Source of the DNA: Chlamydiia bacterium
Lineage (GTDB): Bacteria; Chlamydiota; Chlamydiia; Chlamydiales; Simkaniaceae
DNA length: 64,000 nucleotides
Reading direction: 5' to 3'
Assembly (NCBI GenBank): GCA_022601645.1
Contig: JAJACH010000001.1
Span: 558,001-622,000, forward strand
Shown: positions 25,179 to 33,735 of the stretch, in pieces
Layout of the letters: each line of letters opens with the position of its first letter
Position numbering within the stretch: the first letter of the stretch is position 1
Made by a program: the position numbers and the translations under genes
The notes under the pieces: generated by a model
Database searches by the model: none
Told to the model about the DNA's origin: nothing
Seen by the model: the letters and a program-made list of their open reading frames with translations, nothing else

Positions 25179-25682
25179 TTATGTTCCCTGTGACATGTGT
25201 TGAATCATAGTACGTGTTTGATCACAAACGGCTTTATTCAGTCCTTTAAGCGCTTCAATAATAATGGTGTAGGTCTGCGTCATTGTTTGGAGCTCAGTCA
25301 TAAATTGTTGAGGCATGCTGTTAAGATGAATTTGCAGTTCTTTCAGACGGGAGTGGACTCCTTCCATGATTTCTTGTGTGCACTCAAAGCGCGTAGCCGG
25401 CACCTCTAAAGGCTCAATTCCAAATTGGGCTCCCATAGCATTCACAAGTTCTACGCCGCGAGTAACATACTCAAATAACTCCTCTGAGACTTCGCCGTCA
25501 ACGCCATCAAAAAGAAATTCTTCGATTGGACGAACACATCCAGTTACATCAATCTGACACTTATTCACTTCACGCATTTTATCTTGCCAGTCGTTGATTT
25601 GGCACCCAAAATTTAGGTCGTGCGCGTCCCCTAGATTCGATACGTGTAGTCCCATGCAAGGTCCTAAAGAATTTAACGGCAT
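25179..25682 (-). CDS. Hypothetical protein, first gene of the type III secretion-like cassette
   Basis: A 167-residue protein (MPLNSLGPCMGLHVSNLG) of unknown function, largely helical in the second half and with six cysteines. It lies 12 bases before the LcrH-like gene and shares its promoter. In Chlamydia a small unknown gene also sits by the lcrH-copB-copD operon, which fits in position, though I cannot show homology. A TAGGAG ribosome site precedes the ATG. It may be a secreted needle-tip or effector protein, or a co-chaperone. Confidence 0.65.
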   Translation of the reverse strand: MPLNSLGPCMGLHVSNLGDAHDLNFGCQINDWQDKMREVNKCQIDVTGCVRPIEEFLFDGVDGEVSEELFEYVTRGVELVNAMGAQFGIEPLEVPATRFECTQEIMEGVHSRLKELQIHLNSMPQQFMTELQTMTQTYTIIIEALKGLNKAVCDQTRTMIQHMSQGT

Positions 25683-25728
25683 AAATAACTCCTACTTTAA
25701 TTTAAGCAAATTGCCCCATCTAGTTTCA

Positions 25729-25757
25729 ATGATAGGAATTAAGTTACTATTAAGCAA
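25729..25757 (-). promoter_or_regulatory. Promoter of the type III secretion-like cassette
   Basis: Minus strand: TTGCTT (25757-25752), 17-base spacer, TATCAT (25734-25729). The expected start gives a leader of about 40 bases ending in TAGGAG before the ATG at 25682. It is back to back with the hemL promoter. Confidence 0.45.
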
Positions 25758-25770
25758 CTAAACAAAAAAC

Positions 25771-25799
25771 TTGACTCCAATTAGAGGTCTAATTAATAT
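25771..25799 (+). promoter_or_regulatory. Sigma70-like promoter for hemL, leaderless type
   Basis: TTGACT (25771-25776), 17-base spacer, TAATAT (25794-25799), then 8 bases to the ATG at 25808. There is no Shine-Dalgarno sequence in the gap. Confidence 0.55.
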
Positions 25800-25807
25800 T
25801 TTTAAGC

Positions 25808-26995
25808 ATGAAGCGTACTCTCTCTGAAAATATATTTCAAGCATCTTGCGATGTTATCCCTGGAGGCGTCAACTCTCCAGCACGTTCATTCCCAGGAATG
25901 GGAATCTCACCACTTGTAGTAAATGAAGGCTTTGGCCCCTTTATCACAGATGTGGATGACAATACTTTTATTGATTACTGCATGAGCTGGGGGGCGAGTA
26001 TTTTAGGGCATGCGCATCCGAAACTTGTGGAGGCAGCGGTCTCTCAGGTGAAAAAAGGAAGCTCGTATGGGATTACGACTGACTTGGAGATGCGATTTGC
26101 GGCGAGGGTGTGTGAGATCATGCCTTCGATTGAGATGCTCCGCTGTGTGTGTTCGGGGACCGAAGCTGTGATGACAGCCATTCGTTTGGCGCGGGGCTAT
26201 ACCGGCCGCGATTTAGTTATCAAGTTTGAGGGGCATTATCATGGGCATAGTGATACCTTATTACCTGGGAAGCTGGGAGTGACCGAGCAAAAGACGCTTG
26301 TATTGCCATTTAATGATCTAGAGAGTGTGAAAGAGGCGCTTTTGACAAAAGAAGTGGCGGCAGTTGTGTTAGAGCCGATCATGGGAAATAGTGGTTGTCA
26401 CAAAGCGACGCAAGAATTTATTGAAGGGCTTAGGGCTGAGACGGCGTTAGCTGGAACAGTGCTTCTTTTCGACGAGGTGATTACAGGGTTTCGTGTGGGG
26501 TTAACAGGAGCCCAAGGTTTATATGGTGTTACGCCTGACTTAACGACGCTTGGGAAGGTGATTGGTGGAGGTTATCCGATAGCAGCTCTAGGGGGACGCC
26601 GCGAGATTATGGAATGCTTGGCGCCAACAGGCAAGGTGTTTCAAGCGGGTACGCTTGCTGGCAATCCGGTAGGAATGGCGGCAGGACTTGTAACGCTCGA
26701 TGAGGTGACAAAAGATGGGTTTTATGAGGCCTTAGATGAAAAGGGAAGTTTTTTAACAGAGGACATCAATGTCAACCGCGTGGGTTCGATGTTTAGCATC
26801 AATGAAAAGCCATTTAAAGAGCTTTTCTTGCGCTTGCTTGAATGCGGCGTTTATATTCCACCGTCAAGTGATGAGCTTTCGTTTATCTCAATCGCTCACT
26901 CAGATGAGGTGCTTGAAAAAACCAAAGACATTTTTAGAGAAGTTATGATAAGTGTAGGTGATGCGATACCTGCTACTTTTTCTACTTCTAGTTAG
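25808..26995 (+). CDS. hemL: Glutamate-1-semialdehyde 2,1-aminomutase
   Basis: PLP enzyme that converts glutamate-1-semialdehyde to 5-aminolevulinate in the C5 route to haem. The 395 residues include the N-terminal GGVNSPARSF, the PLP-site GTEAVMTAIRLARG, the LFDEVITGFR acidic motif and the PLP lysine Lys250 in TTLGKVIGGGYP. It is about 30 residues shorter than typical HemL (~427): the segment after GHYHGHSD and a helix after the GNP motif are trimmed, though catalytic residues remain. The 3' end overlaps the next gene. Reading from a probable leaderless start. Confidence 0.95.
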   Translation: MKRTLSENIFQASCDVIPGGVNSPARSFPGMGISPLVVNEGFGPFITDVDDNTFIDYCMSWGASILGHAHPKLVEAAVSQVKKGSSYGITTDLEMRFAARVCEIMPSIEMLRCVCSGTEAVMTAIRLARGYTGRDLVIKFEGHYHGHSDTLLPGKLGVTEQKTLVLPFNDLESVKEALLTKEVAAVVLEPIMGNSGCHKATQEFIEGLRAETALAGTVLLFDEVITGFRVGLTGAQGLYGVTPDLTTLGKVIGGGYPIAALGGRREIMECLAPTGKVFQAGTLAGNPVGMAAGLVTLDEVTKDGFYEALDEKGSFLTEDINVNRVGSMFSINEKPFKELFLRLLECGVYIPPSSDELSFISIAHSDEVLEKTKDIFREVMISVGDAIPATFSTSS

Positions 26996-29078
26996 TTCTC
27001 TTTTTGCCGATACCTATCTGGTCTTAAAGGGCTATTTAGGGGATGAAGAATTACCAACAATCCATGAGCGCATCACAGAAATTAGCAAGCATGAAAAGCA
27101 CGGTATTGTCATTCACCTCAGGTCGTCTACGGGGAACTTGCAAGATGTCTTTGATATCGCAAGACGTCTACACAAAATCAAGACGGAAAAGCACCTAAAG
27201 ATTGTCGTTTTTATAGAAGAGCGTGCGATTGGACCTGCTGCGATGATTCCATTTCTAGCTGATGAGCTTTACGTGACTCCCATGGCTGTTTGGGGAGATA
27301 TTCCCTACGGTGTGAATCACTTTGTTGGGCATCAGCTGATGCAACGCGCGATCAAACAACTGATAACAAGTGAGCGCCCTGTCTACGGAAAGCTTGTCGA
27401 TGCGATGATTGATCCAACGCATAAGATTGCGGGGATTCAAGAGGATGGGTTTCAGCCGATTGTTTTAAATGTACAAGATATGGAAAAGCTGAAACTCGTG
27501 TCTGAAGTTGTGACGCGTGCTCAGTTTCAAAAGCTGTATCCGGGTATTGTTGCCGGGCAGTTTGATATTGTTTCATCGCAGGCTCTTGACGAGGCGATGG
27601 ATAAAAGGATTACCGTATATCCAGACGGACCAAACTATTTTGGCTATATTCGTTTTGATGAAAATTATGAGATTTCACCTCAGTCGTATGTGTATGCAAA
27701 ATTTGCGATAGAAGAGTACAACAAACGCAATGTGCAAGCAATTTTATTACACTTAGATTCTCCTGGAGGTTCACTCTTAGCGTCGATAAAAATTGCAGAG
27801 CTATTGCAAAAAGCTGATATTGAATATCAGCTTCCAGTGATCTGCTTTATTGATAATTGGGCACTGTCGTCGGCGGCAATGTTGCCTTATGCTTCACGTT
27901 TTATCGGGATTACAAAAGAGGCTTTAATGGGGGCGATGCCTGAGAGTATCTCAGAAAAGACAGGCATTCAACCGATTAGTTCCAGGGTGAATAATGCTTT
28001 AAGAAGTGAATTTGCAGCCTTAGCGAAGTTTTATGATCGAGAGCCGATTGTTGCAGAAGCAATGGTTGATAAAAACATTTTGCTTGTCATTCGCAATGAT
28101 AAGATTGTCCAGCTCCAAAGTCCTAAAGAAATCCTCCCCTCTGATCAGATTCTCACTGAGAAAGGAAAACCTCTGACGATGAATGCCGATCATCTCCTTC
28201 ATTCTTCTACAGCAGATTTCGCTCTATTGCCTAAGGTTTTACCTAAGAAGACACCCGCTGAGTTAAGAGAAGGTATTTGGCCTGCAAATAAGGAGCTTGT
28301 TTTCCAGCAAAGTTACTTAAAGACGATTCCAAACGCGATGATTCTTGAGGCCAAGAGCTGGAAAATTCCATTTTATCAATTCATGATCAGACCGTTTGTG
28401 GCCCCCATTCTTATTATGGGTTTACTGTTAAGCTTATACTGGCAGTTTTCCTCGAGAAAATTCAGCGTTGCAAGCATTCTAGCACTGTTCTTCCTAACGC
28501 TTACAATTATGACTAGCTTTGCCATTCACATTGTAGGATGGGTGGAGCTGATCGTTCTTTTTACAGGGGTTTTGTTGGTGTTAGTAGAGCTCTTTGTGAT
28601 TCCCGGGTATCGGATTGCGGGGATTTTCGGAGCGATTCTCATGCTTATTGGTCTGATTATTATGCTCTTGCCAGGCATCGAGCTTATTGAATTTACCCAT
28701 ATTGATTCTTTGATCCTCTTAGGTGGTCCGACACTGATCAATCTTTTGTGGATTGCACTCGGACTAGTGCTGACCTTTGCAGTGATCTATTTACTAAGGC
28801 GCTTTCAGGGCAGAGAGTTAATTAGCATTGATATTGTGAAATCTGATGATGAGAAGCTGATTAAAGCTCAGCAAGAAAAGCTCTTAGAGAGGAAACTTCC
28901 TGATGTTGGGGTAGAAGGGGAGTCGCATACAAAGCTTGATCCAAGAGGGCAGGTGCTCATTGATGCTCAGCTATTTGATGCAATTGCAGAAAGTGGCACC
29001 ATCGAAAGAGGAGATATGATCGAAGTCAAGCGGATTGAAGCCTACACGCTGGTTGTTCAAAAAAAGTCTTCTAATTGA
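26961..29078 (+). CDS. NfeD-family membrane protein with two ClpP/SppA-like domains
   Basis: A 705-residue protein with a signal peptide (MRYLLLFLLLVSSLFA). It has two tandem ClpP-class serine-protease-like domains (about 20-170 and 230-370), a membrane block of about five segments (~470-620) and a C-terminal OB-fold NfeD domain ending DPRGQVLIDAQLFDA...IEAYTLVVQK. Domain 2 keeps the Ser motif NWALSSAAMLPYA. Domain 1 has ERAIGPAAMIPFLA, where Pro replaces the Ser. The catalytic Lys of domain 2 appears to be Arg (SSRVNNAL). The family acts in membrane protein quality control, partly with stomatin partners. The start lies inside hemL. Confidence 0.85.
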   Translation: MRYLLLFLLLVSSLFADTYLVLKGYLGDEELPTIHERITEISKHEKHGIVIHLRSSTGNLQDVFDIARRLHKIKTEKHLKIVVFIEERAIGPAAMIPFLADELYVTPMAVWGDIPYGVNHFVGHQLMQRAIKQLITSERPVYGKLVDAMIDPTHKIAGIQEDGFQPIVLNVQDMEKLKLVSEVVTRAQFQKLYPGIVAGQFDIVSSQALDEAMDKRITVYPDGPNYFGYIRFDENYEISPQSYVYAKFAIEEYNKRNVQAILLHLDSPGGSLLASIKIAELLQKADIEYQLPVICFIDNWALSSAAMLPYASRFIGITKEALMGAMPESISEKTGIQPISSRVNNALRSEFAALAKFYDREPIVAEAMVDKNILLVIRNDKIVQLQSPKEILPSDQILTEKGKPLTMNADHLLHSSTADFALLPKVLPKKTPAELREGIWPANKELVFQQSYLKTIPNAMILEAKSWKIPFYQFMIRPFVAPILIMGLLLSLYWQFSSRKFSVASILALFFLTLTIMTSFAIHIVGWVELIVLFTGVLLVLVELFVIPGYRIAGIFGAILMLIGLIIMLLPGIELIEFTHIDSLILLGGPTLINLLWIALGLVLTFAVIYLLRRFQGRELISIDIVKSDDEKLIKAQQEKLLERKLPDVGVEGESHTKLDPRGQVLIDAQLFDAIAESGTIERGDMIEVKRIEAYTLVVQKKSSN

Positions 29079-29103
29079 GCAAATCCTTCGTCTCAGGTAC
29101 AAT
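29075..29103 (+). promoter_or_regulatory. Sigma70-like promoter, leaderless type
   Basis: TTGAGC (29075-29080), 17-base spacer, TACAAT (29098-29103), then 8 bases to the ATG at 29112 with no ribosome site. The -35 overlaps the stop codon of the NfeD gene. Confidence 0.55.
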
Positions 29104-29111
29104 CTTTCACC

Positions 29112-29783
29112 ATGATTGCATCATTTTTTGAGACAGCTTATGGAGTATCACCTGAACTTTGCAGCGCCGATTCAGAGCGTTTTCGCTACGCGACCTGTGA
29201 GAAACGCCACCAAAACGGCGAACCCTATGCAGCCCCTCAATATTATCTTGTGGATGGGCCAAGTGGCGACCTCTACATGGGACATGAGCCGCTTCATACA
29301 ACCATTGTTTGCGCCTTGATGCTCGTTGGAAATATTTTAGATTGCGTCGCCATGATGGCAATCGATAGTGTAAAAACTGTTTGGCACGCTGGGCGAAATA
29401 TTTGTGATAACAGAGAAGGGGTAATTCCAGGAATTGGAGCAGATCTCAAAGAAATCTGTCTTTGCGCGTATTATGCCATCGGCTTAGAGATTGCCTGTTC
29501 TATTGGGCTTATCGCCACGTGTTATGACATTAATCTTACAATGGCTATGCAAACAGTGATTTCAAAGCTCGAATTTGAGTGGGGTCACAATGAGCCAAGG
29601 GCAAATGATTTGCGCGCTTTTCATAGGCATAGAGATTTTTCAAGACCGATGACTTGGTACACACCCTATTGCATGCTAAAGCTTGGTAATTTAAGCGATA
29701 TGACAAGTGAAGAGACCCCGCAAAGGCGCTTTACGGTGGTTAGGATGGCGGATCAAGGTCTTTGGGGAAATCGAGTGTCGTAA
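29112..29783 (+). CDS. Hypothetical protein with a hydrophobic centre
   Basis: A 223-residue protein of unknown function, starting MIASFFETAYGVSPELC. Residues 62-80 (TTIVCALMLVGNILDCVAMM) and 116-140 (LCAYYAIGLEIACSIGLIATC) are hydrophobic, giving two candidate membrane helices in a bilobed arrangement. It is rich in cysteine (about ten). The bilobed hydrophobic pair is reminiscent of inclusion-membrane proteins, but the hydrophobic lobes are far apart. It ends inside the convergent fliO-like gene, overlapping by 44 bases. It has its own leaderless-type promoter. Confidence 0.65.
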   Translation: MIASFFETAYGVSPELCSADSERFRYATCEKRHQNGEPYAAPQYYLVDGPSGDLYMGHEPLHTTIVCALMLVGNILDCVAMMAIDSVKTVWHAGRNICDNREGVIPGIGADLKEICLCAYYAIGLEIACSIGLIATCYDINLTMAMQTVISKLEFEWGHNEPRANDLRAFHRHRDFSRPMTWYTPYCMLKLGNLSDMTSEETPQRRFTVVRMADQGLWGNRVS

Positions 29784-30240
29784 TTTCACGGATCTCAAGC
29801 TGTGATTCCGCGATAAGGATTTGCCTTCCACCCACATCGACAAGATAGAGAATCGACTTCGGGCTAATAGGCCTTTTTTCAAGAACTTTAATCGATTTAT
29901 TGAAATTCATCTGGCGTATGCGCGTATGTGAAAGACGGCGGAACATCCAGACAGCTAAACCAATTAAGATGAGGATACACAAGATGACTACCATCGAGCG
30001 GATAAATGTCGCTTCATACCCACTTGTTGTCTCAAAGGACTTAAAGGGATCCTCGTCACCTGACTTAGCCTTCTTAACCTCTTGCTTGACTTCATCGGTA
30101 TCTTTTTTAATTTCCCTCTTAACCTCTTTCACTTCTTTTTTAGGCTGAGTTTGCTCTGTTTTTGGTTTGTCAGTTTTAGCATCATCTGCAAACCCAAACG
30201 TTAAAGCGAAAATTGAAATTAACAAGCACCATTTCGTCAT
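29740..30240 (-). CDS. fliO: FliO-like membrane protein
   Basis: A 166-residue protein with a signal peptide (MTKWCLLISIFALTFGFA), a Lys/Glu-rich spacer at about 25-65, one membrane helix (MVVILCILILIGLAVWMF, ~83-100) and a C-terminal FliO domain. The domain reads IKVLEKRPISPKSILYLVDVGGRQILIAES, the family's diagnostic segment. FliO helps assemble the FliPQR export gate in flagella. Chlamydiae lack a filament but keep some flagellar-type export proteins, so this may serve type III secretion. It stands alone with an AAGGAG ribosome site and no other export gene nearby. Confidence 0.75.
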   Translation of the reverse strand: MTKWCLLISIFALTFGFADDAKTDKPKTEQTQPKKEVKEVKREIKKDTDEVKQEVKKAKSGDEDPFKSFETTSGYEATFIRSMVVILCILILIGLAVWMFRRLSHTRIRQMNFNKSIKVLEKRPISPKSILYLVDVGGRQILIAESQLEIREITTLDFPKDLDPPS

Positions 30241-30259
30241 GAGTCTCCTTATCAGACTT

Positions 30260-30288
30260 TTGCCTTTTTAATGCAAGAAGTGTATGCT
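30260..30288 (+). promoter_or_regulatory. Sigma70-like promoter for the HAD gene, leaderless type
   Basis: TTGCCT (30260-30265), 17-base spacer, TATGCT (30283-30288), then 8 bases to the ATG at 30297; no ribosome site. Confidence 0.5.
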
Positions 30289-30296
30289 TACTATCT

Positions 30297-31058
30297 ATGA
30301 GTATAGCCCTTGATATTGACGGAACATTGACGAATGAGAATCACGTTGTTTCACAAGAAGTGACCGATTTTCTCCATGAGCTTTATGACAGAGGTTTTGA
30401 AATCATGCTGGTTACTGGGCGGGCTTTTGCCTTAGCTCGAAATGGCTTTACAAGGCTTGATTTCCCTTTCAAGCTCGCTGTTCAAAATGGGGCCGATGTC
30501 ATCCAGATGCCCGATGAAATCCACTTAGAATCGTACCACCTCAATTCAACGGTAGCGCTTGAACTTGATAAGTATCACCGCGCATACCTTGCCTATCAAG
30601 GCTATCACAAAAAAGATTACACCTATTATCGCCCTCAATACTTTTCTGAAGAGGCGCTATTTTACTTCGCAGAAATGGAAAAGCGGATGAATCACCCCTT
30701 CATTGCGTGCGACCATATTCCTGGAGAACCCAAGTCATTAATTAAGTGTTTGGGGTCCAAAATGGAGCTTGATTTTGACATAGAGGGAGTGGAAAGCTCT
30801 TTGATCCGCGATCCATTTAACGACGATTATTACTTTCGATTGATTACGCACAAAGAAGCGACGAAAGGCGGAGCTGTCAAAAGGCACTTGACTAAACGAC
30901 CGATTATCGCAGCAGGCGATGACATGAACGATTTTTCAATGCTCAAAGTCGCCGATATTGCCATCGCAAAAGCACATGCGCCTGATGCATTAAAAGAGGT
31001 TGCTGATATTGTTTCCGCAGATATTGTAGCCGCACTGACTGAGGCGATCAATCGATGA
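30297..31058 (+). CDS. HAD-superfamily hydrolase, Cof/YidA type
   Basis: Cytosolic magnesium-dependent phosphatase, likely acting on sugar phosphates or other small phosphoesters. The 253 residues hold all HAD motifs: DIDGT (Asp6, Asp8) at the front, TGR in motif II near residue 40, Lys189 in the KGGAVKRHL region (motif III) and GDDMNDFSML (motif IV, ~206). A type IIB cap occupies the middle. Overlaps the next gene as ATGA. A HAD phosphatase beside fabI is also what I recall from Chlamydia (CT103-CT104), supporting conserved order. Confidence 0.9.
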   Translation: MSIALDIDGTLTNENHVVSQEVTDFLHELYDRGFEIMLVTGRAFALARNGFTRLDFPFKLAVQNGADVIQMPDEIHLESYHLNSTVALELDKYHRAYLAYQGYHKKDYTYYRPQYFSEEALFYFAEMEKRMNHPFIACDHIPGEPKSLIKCLGSKMELDFDIEGVESSLIRDPFNDDYYFRLITHKEATKGGAVKRHLTKRPIIAAGDDMNDFSMLKVADIAIAKAHAPDALKEVADIVSADIVAALTEAINR

Positions 31059-31990
31059 AGCAAGTTGCCCTAGAAGCTTGTAGAAAAGCTTATCGAAAAG
31101 AAACAGGCTTTGTGCACGACGGAGTACGGATTCCCGTATTTGAAAACCTATGTTTTGCACTTGCTCTATGCCGCTCAAAAATTGCAGCCAATGTGTTAGA
31201 GGCCAAGACGGTTTTAGAGAGACTGATTCCTTTTTTTAACGGCGAAGGGTTTCCACGCTTTTTGCATAACTATCCAAAGACCAGCCGTCTTCCCTTCGAA
31301 CTCCCACTAATGTATCTAGAGCGCGATTTTGGACACTTGCTTAAACTAGATTTGCAAAAGCTTTTGAAGGTGTTGCCTGAGCCTCAGCCTTTGACGTTTC
31401 AAGATACATTGCACCCAGATCTCTTAGTTCCAGTAGCTGTTAATGCGCCACAACGAGGCTATGAAAGCGACCTCACAATGGACGCCCTTTTTTGCGAAAA
31501 GACCCTCGATGATCATCCCTTATTGATCCAGTCCATCTTAATCGATGGAGGCATTCCCACTGTCTCAGAAAAAAGCGCTCTCACCCAAAATGAAGACGGA
31601 ACCCGTTTGATATGGGGAACAAAAGACTGTGTCCATTCATTGTTTATGCGAGATCCTTTAGAAGGGCTCTTTGTTGACCTGCGGGCCGAAATCTGGATTA
31701 AGGGTGAAAAATCAACCACCTTTCAACTCGGTGATCAAATAGAAATTCGCACAAAAACAGGCTCTGTATTCGTTAAGTTCACAGCAAAAAAAGGCCGGTA
31801 TTTCGGGCATCTTTCCCGAAAAAACCGACCGACACAAATCCTTAAAGACGGATTTCAAACCTATGACTGGTGTTTATCCCTTAGGGCTTTAGAGCCACTT
31901 CCGGATGCTCCACCGGAGCTAGAGTTGGACTATCAGTTGAAAGCCCCATCGCATGAAGACCATTGTCAACATACTGCGTTACACCCGTAA
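31055..31990 (+). CDS. Hypothetical protein coupled to the HAD phosphatase
   Basis: A 311-residue cytosolic protein with no family that I recognise. The N-terminal ~110 residues are helical ([26 protein letters not shown]), like the helical barrel of heparinase/alginate-lyase-type proteins, and the C-terminal part is beta-rich ([23 protein letters not shown]), like the sandwich that follows in such enzymes. That resemblance is structural impression only. It overlaps the HAD gene by 4 bases and runs 110 bases into the end of the convergent fabI gene, an unusually long coding overlap. Confidence 0.7.
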   Translation: MKQVALEACRKAYRKETGFVHDGVRIPVFENLCFALALCRSKIAANVLEAKTVLERLIPFFNGEGFPRFLHNYPKTSRLPFELPLMYLERDFGHLLKLDLQKLLKVLPEPQPLTFQDTLHPDLLVPVAVNAPQRGYESDLTMDALFCEKTLDDHPLLIQSILIDGGIPTVSEKSALTQNEDGTRLIWGTKDCVHSLFMRDPLEGLFVDLRAEIWIKGEKSTTFQLGDQIEIRTKTGSVFVKFTAKKGRYFGHLSRKNRPTQILKDGFQTYDWCLSLRALEPLPDAPPELELDYQLKAPSHEDHCQHTALHP

Positions 31991-32810
31991 TTGCACTTGC
32001 AAGAGGGGAAAGTAAGAAGCTTGCTGCAGCACCGATCTCACCGGCTGTCAATCCTCTTTGGAGAGGTGCATTCTCGTGAGAGTAATTAATCATTTTGTCG
32101 ATAAATCCAATTGCGCGAGCTGCTCTAGAACCAAGTGGTCCTGCAGAAATGCTATTGACTCGAACATTCCATTTACGCCCTGCTTCATAAGCAAGCATTC
32201 GTGTATCAGACTCAAGGGCTGCTTTAGCAGAACTCATGCCGCCTCCATAACCTGGAACTGCGCGTTCTGAAGCAATGTATGTGAGGTTGAGAAAAGAGCC
32301 GCCGCCATTCATCATTGGACCAAAATGCTTAACAAGGCTCACAAATGAGTATGCAGACGAACTAATCGCTGCAAGATATCCCGCACGGGACGTTTCAAGA
32401 AGAGGATTCTTTACCTCTGGACCGTTTGCTAGTGAGTGAACAACAATATCAATCTTGCCAAAGTCTTGTTCGACCAATGTTGCAAGCTCTTCAATTGCAT
32501 AATTATCATACGGCTTATAGCGCTTGTTTTCTCGGATCTCTTCAGGCACATCGCTCATCTTGTCAAAGACAGCATCCATTGGATAAACCTTTGAAAGTTC
32601 CATGAGTGAGCCATCAGACAGCTTTCTCGAAGCGTCGAATTTCCCCATATTATAAGAGTGAGTAAAAATTTTATAAATAGGCGCCCAGGTGCCTACAATA
32701 ATTGTGGCCCCAGCCTCTGCGAGGCTCTTAGCGATCGCCCATCCATACCCCTGGTCGTCACCAATCCCTGCAACAAATGCAACTTTTCCCTTTAAATCAA
32801 TCTCTAGCAT
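31881..32810 (-). CDS. fabI: Enoyl-[acyl-carrier-protein] reductase (NADH), plant-like FabI
   Basis: Last reductive step of each fatty-acid elongation cycle; triclosan-type target. The start is the ATG at 32810, preceded by AGGAGGTTAGC. The 309 residues have [20 protein letters not shown] at the NAD site and the catalytic Tyr188 and Lys196 in [12 protein letters not shown] loop of about 40 residues (55-99) separates it from E. coli FabI. The loop and the seven-residue Tyr-Lys gap match plant and apicomplexan enzymes. The last ~20 residues after NGLHAMGL are an extra tail that overlaps the convergent gene. Confidence 0.95.
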   Translation of the reverse strand: MLEIDLKGKVAFVAGIGDDQGYGWAIAKSLAEAGATIIVGTWAPIYKIFTHSYNMGKFDASRKLSDGSLMELSKVYPMDAVFDKMSDVPEEIRENKRYKPYDNYAIEELATLVEQDFGKIDIVVHSLANGPEVKNPLLETSRAGYLAAISSSAYSFVSLVKHFGPMMNGGGSFLNLTYIASERAVPGYGGGMSSAKAALESDTRMLAYEAGRKWNVRVNSISAGPLGSRAARAIGFIDKMINYSHENAPLQRGLTAGEIGAAASFLLSPLASAITGVTQYVDNGLHAMGLSTDSPTLAPVEHPEVALKP

Positions 32811-32919
32811 GCTAACCTCCTGCCCGATTAGGATACCTGAATTGAGATTTTGGATCACGAAATTTACAAAAATAGTATATAATAATTGGCATTCGCTGTA
32901 GAACGAGAGATATAAGCAT

Positions 32920-33735
32920 ATGACATATTTTAATAACGATTTGTTTACTAAACACCTAAAGGAGTCCTTCCCAGGCAATCTATCTAGAAGCTATGCAATA
33001 TTAGCTCCTTGTCCTTTTGATCGTTTATTTATAGCTAGAAGGGTTGTAGGTTTATTTAAAAAACAAGCGCCTGACCTAGAACTTGTTAGGTCGTTTGAAG
33101 AAGAGACCCAATCAGACCTATTCATTAAAGACAGACTATTTTTCATCGACGAGCCTACAAAAGAACAATTTATCCGCGATGAAAAAGTCATTTACACAGG
33201 GAAAACCCTCCCTTTTACCGGTGACCAAAAAAAGGAAATCACCACACTAGATCTTACAAATGAGAAGCCTTGGGAAACCGAAAAAAGACAAAAAGCCCAA
33301 CTTATTTCGCTTGCCAGCGCACTAAAAAAAACCTGCGATGACAAACTCCTTTCAAGGCTATTAAAGCTCTCGGATTTTGGCGCCATGCAAAACGCCCTCA
33401 TCTCCTTGGCAACCTACGGCGCGGACATCACCCACCTCACAATTGAAACAGCTGAGGCTCTGGGCATCAAGCCTCGAGATGAAGTCATTTCCTGGAAAAT
33501 ACTTGAAGCAACATTAAATGGCGCTTTAGAAACACCACTAAAAGAAAGCAGCGATTTCTACCCCCTTCTAGGACAAGTGCGCTATCTCCTCCAAAAAGAG
33601 AATAACACAAAAGCTTTGGCAGAAGTTTACAAGGTTGAAACCATGGCACGAACTCACGGATTTGACCTTAAATATCTTTTTGCATATCTCATACAAAAAA
33701 TAAGGGTAACAAATGGAACTTATTCTACTTCCTAA
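32920..33735 (+). CDS. holA: Probable DNA polymerase III delta subunit (HolA-like)
   Basis: Clamp-loader subunit that opens the sliding clamp. The 271-residue protein lacks strong motifs but has the HolA layout: an N-terminal mixed domain, then helical segments containing [29 protein letters not shown] and a final collar-like domain ([16 protein letters not shown]...[16 protein letters not shown]). It is shorter than typical HolA (~340). A TATAAT box lies at 32876, giving a leader of about 35 bases. It overlaps the next gene by 23 bases. Identification rests on architecture and should be treated as probable. Confidence 0.55.
   Translation: MTYFNNDLFTKHLKESFPGNLSRSYAILAPCPFDRLFIARRVVGLFKKQAPDLELVRSFEEETQSDLFIKDRLFFIDEPTKEQFIRDEKVIYTGKTLPFTGDQKKEITTLDLTNEKPWETEKRQKAQLISLASALKKTCDDKLLSRLLKLSDFGAMQNALISLATYGADITHLTIETAEALGIKPRDEVISWKILEATLNGALETPLKESSDFYPLLGQVRYLLQKENNTKALAEVYKVETMARTHGFDLKYLFAYLIQKIRVTNGTYSTS

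Noticed and set aside
26944-26960. Leaderless promoter (TATGAT) for the NfeD gene within hemL
   Set aside because: The -10 is 8 bases from a GTG but 11 from the better ATG, and no -35 lies at a usable distance.
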